From assembly GCA_043818215.1 (NCBI GenBank), contig JBDRGC010000128.1, positions 1-5,901 of the forward strand: 5,901 nt of DNA, in the 5' to 3' direction. Made by a program: the position numbers and the translations under genes. Positions 5,726 to 5,901 of the stretch are shown piece by piece; position 1 is the stretch's first letter; every line of letters starts with the position of its first letter. The notes below the pieces were generated by a model. The model did not search any database and was not told the DNA's origin. It saw only the letters and a program-made list of their open reading frames with translations. The DNA is from JBDRGC01 sp043818215. GTDB lineage: Bacteria > Chloroflexota > Anaerolineae > Anaerolineales > UBA11858.

Positions 5726-5796
5726 GCTGCTCCATCTCCTTCATCGCGTGAATTATTGATAAGAACTTCCTTTTTCGTGGTGTGATACGATGTGGG

Positions 5797-5825
5797 AGTA
5801 TATGGGTGCTGTTTTTTCTTGTCAA
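5797..5825 (-). promoter_or_regulatory. Sigma-70 promoter of the propeller gene
   Basis: The minus strand reads TTGACA (5825-5820), a 17-base spacer and TATACT (5802-5797). Transcription would start near 5790, giving a leader of about 65 bases before ATG 5725. The 11 bases upstream of the -35 (5826-5836) are identical to those at the NicX-like promoter. Near consensus, it should be strong unless repressed, and could serve the downstream transporter genes by read-through. Confidence 0.85.
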
Positions 5826-5838
5826 GGGATATTTTGCA

Positions 5839-5901
5839 CTTGTTGTGTAGTACCTGATTTTTTTCTTGACAATGGGGAGTACCTCTGTTTATTGACGTTT
5901 G
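5839..5901. promoter_or_regulatory. Right-edge non-coding region, possible divergent control sequence
   Basis: No gene is visible here. CTTGACAA (5865-5872) is the exact inverted copy of TTGTCAAG (5819-5826), which contains the -35 of the propeller promoter. AGTACCT occurs twice (5849-5855 and 5879-5884 region). The plus-strand TTGACA (5866-5871) could be a -35 for a gene to the right, but no good -10 lies at 16-18 bases, so this is weak. Confidence 0.2.

Overview
The window carries a small cluster of catabolic and uptake genes from what is probably a Gram-negative, proteobacteria-like organism (Desulfobacterota/Deltaproteobacteria or Alphaproteobacteria; the sequence does not decide). The evidence is a periplasmic solute-binding protein with a signal peptide, a tripartite tricarboxylate transporter (TTT), and ordinary sigma-70 promoters. 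All supported genes lie on the minus strand, so the cluster reads from the right edge to the left.

Layout in transcription order: a near-consensus promoter (5797-5825); a seven-bladed LVIVD-repeat beta-propeller protein (4532-5725); a 276-base gap holding a roughly 110-bp element with terminal inverted repeats (4276-4389); tctA, the large membrane subunit (2735-4255); tctB, the small membrane subunit, split into two overlapping reading frames (2304-2738 and 2155-2412); tctC, the substrate-binding protein (1052-2071); a gene-free stretch (752-1051) with a second near-consensus promoter (884-912); and the first 250 codons of an M29 aminopeptidase / NicX-type dihydroxypyridine-dioxygenase-like gene (1-751) that runs off the left edge.

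The strongest unannotated signal is regulatory. The promoters of the propeller gene and the NicX-like gene match at 37 of 42 ungapped positions. All five differences fall in the 17-base spacer; the -10, the -35 and the 11 bases upstream of the -35 are identical. This points to shared control, so the propeller, the transporter (by read-through or a weaker internal promoter) and the NicX-like enzyme may form one regulon for uptake and breakdown of an organic acid, possibly aromatic or N-heterocyclic. The substrate is inference only.

The second notable signal is in the propeller protein, where histidines recur at the start of the inner strand in five successive blades. That pattern could form an axial metal site. 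The tctB split, which has a strong internal ribosome binding site for its second half, is either a frameshift mutation/assembly error or a genuinely two-piece subunit.
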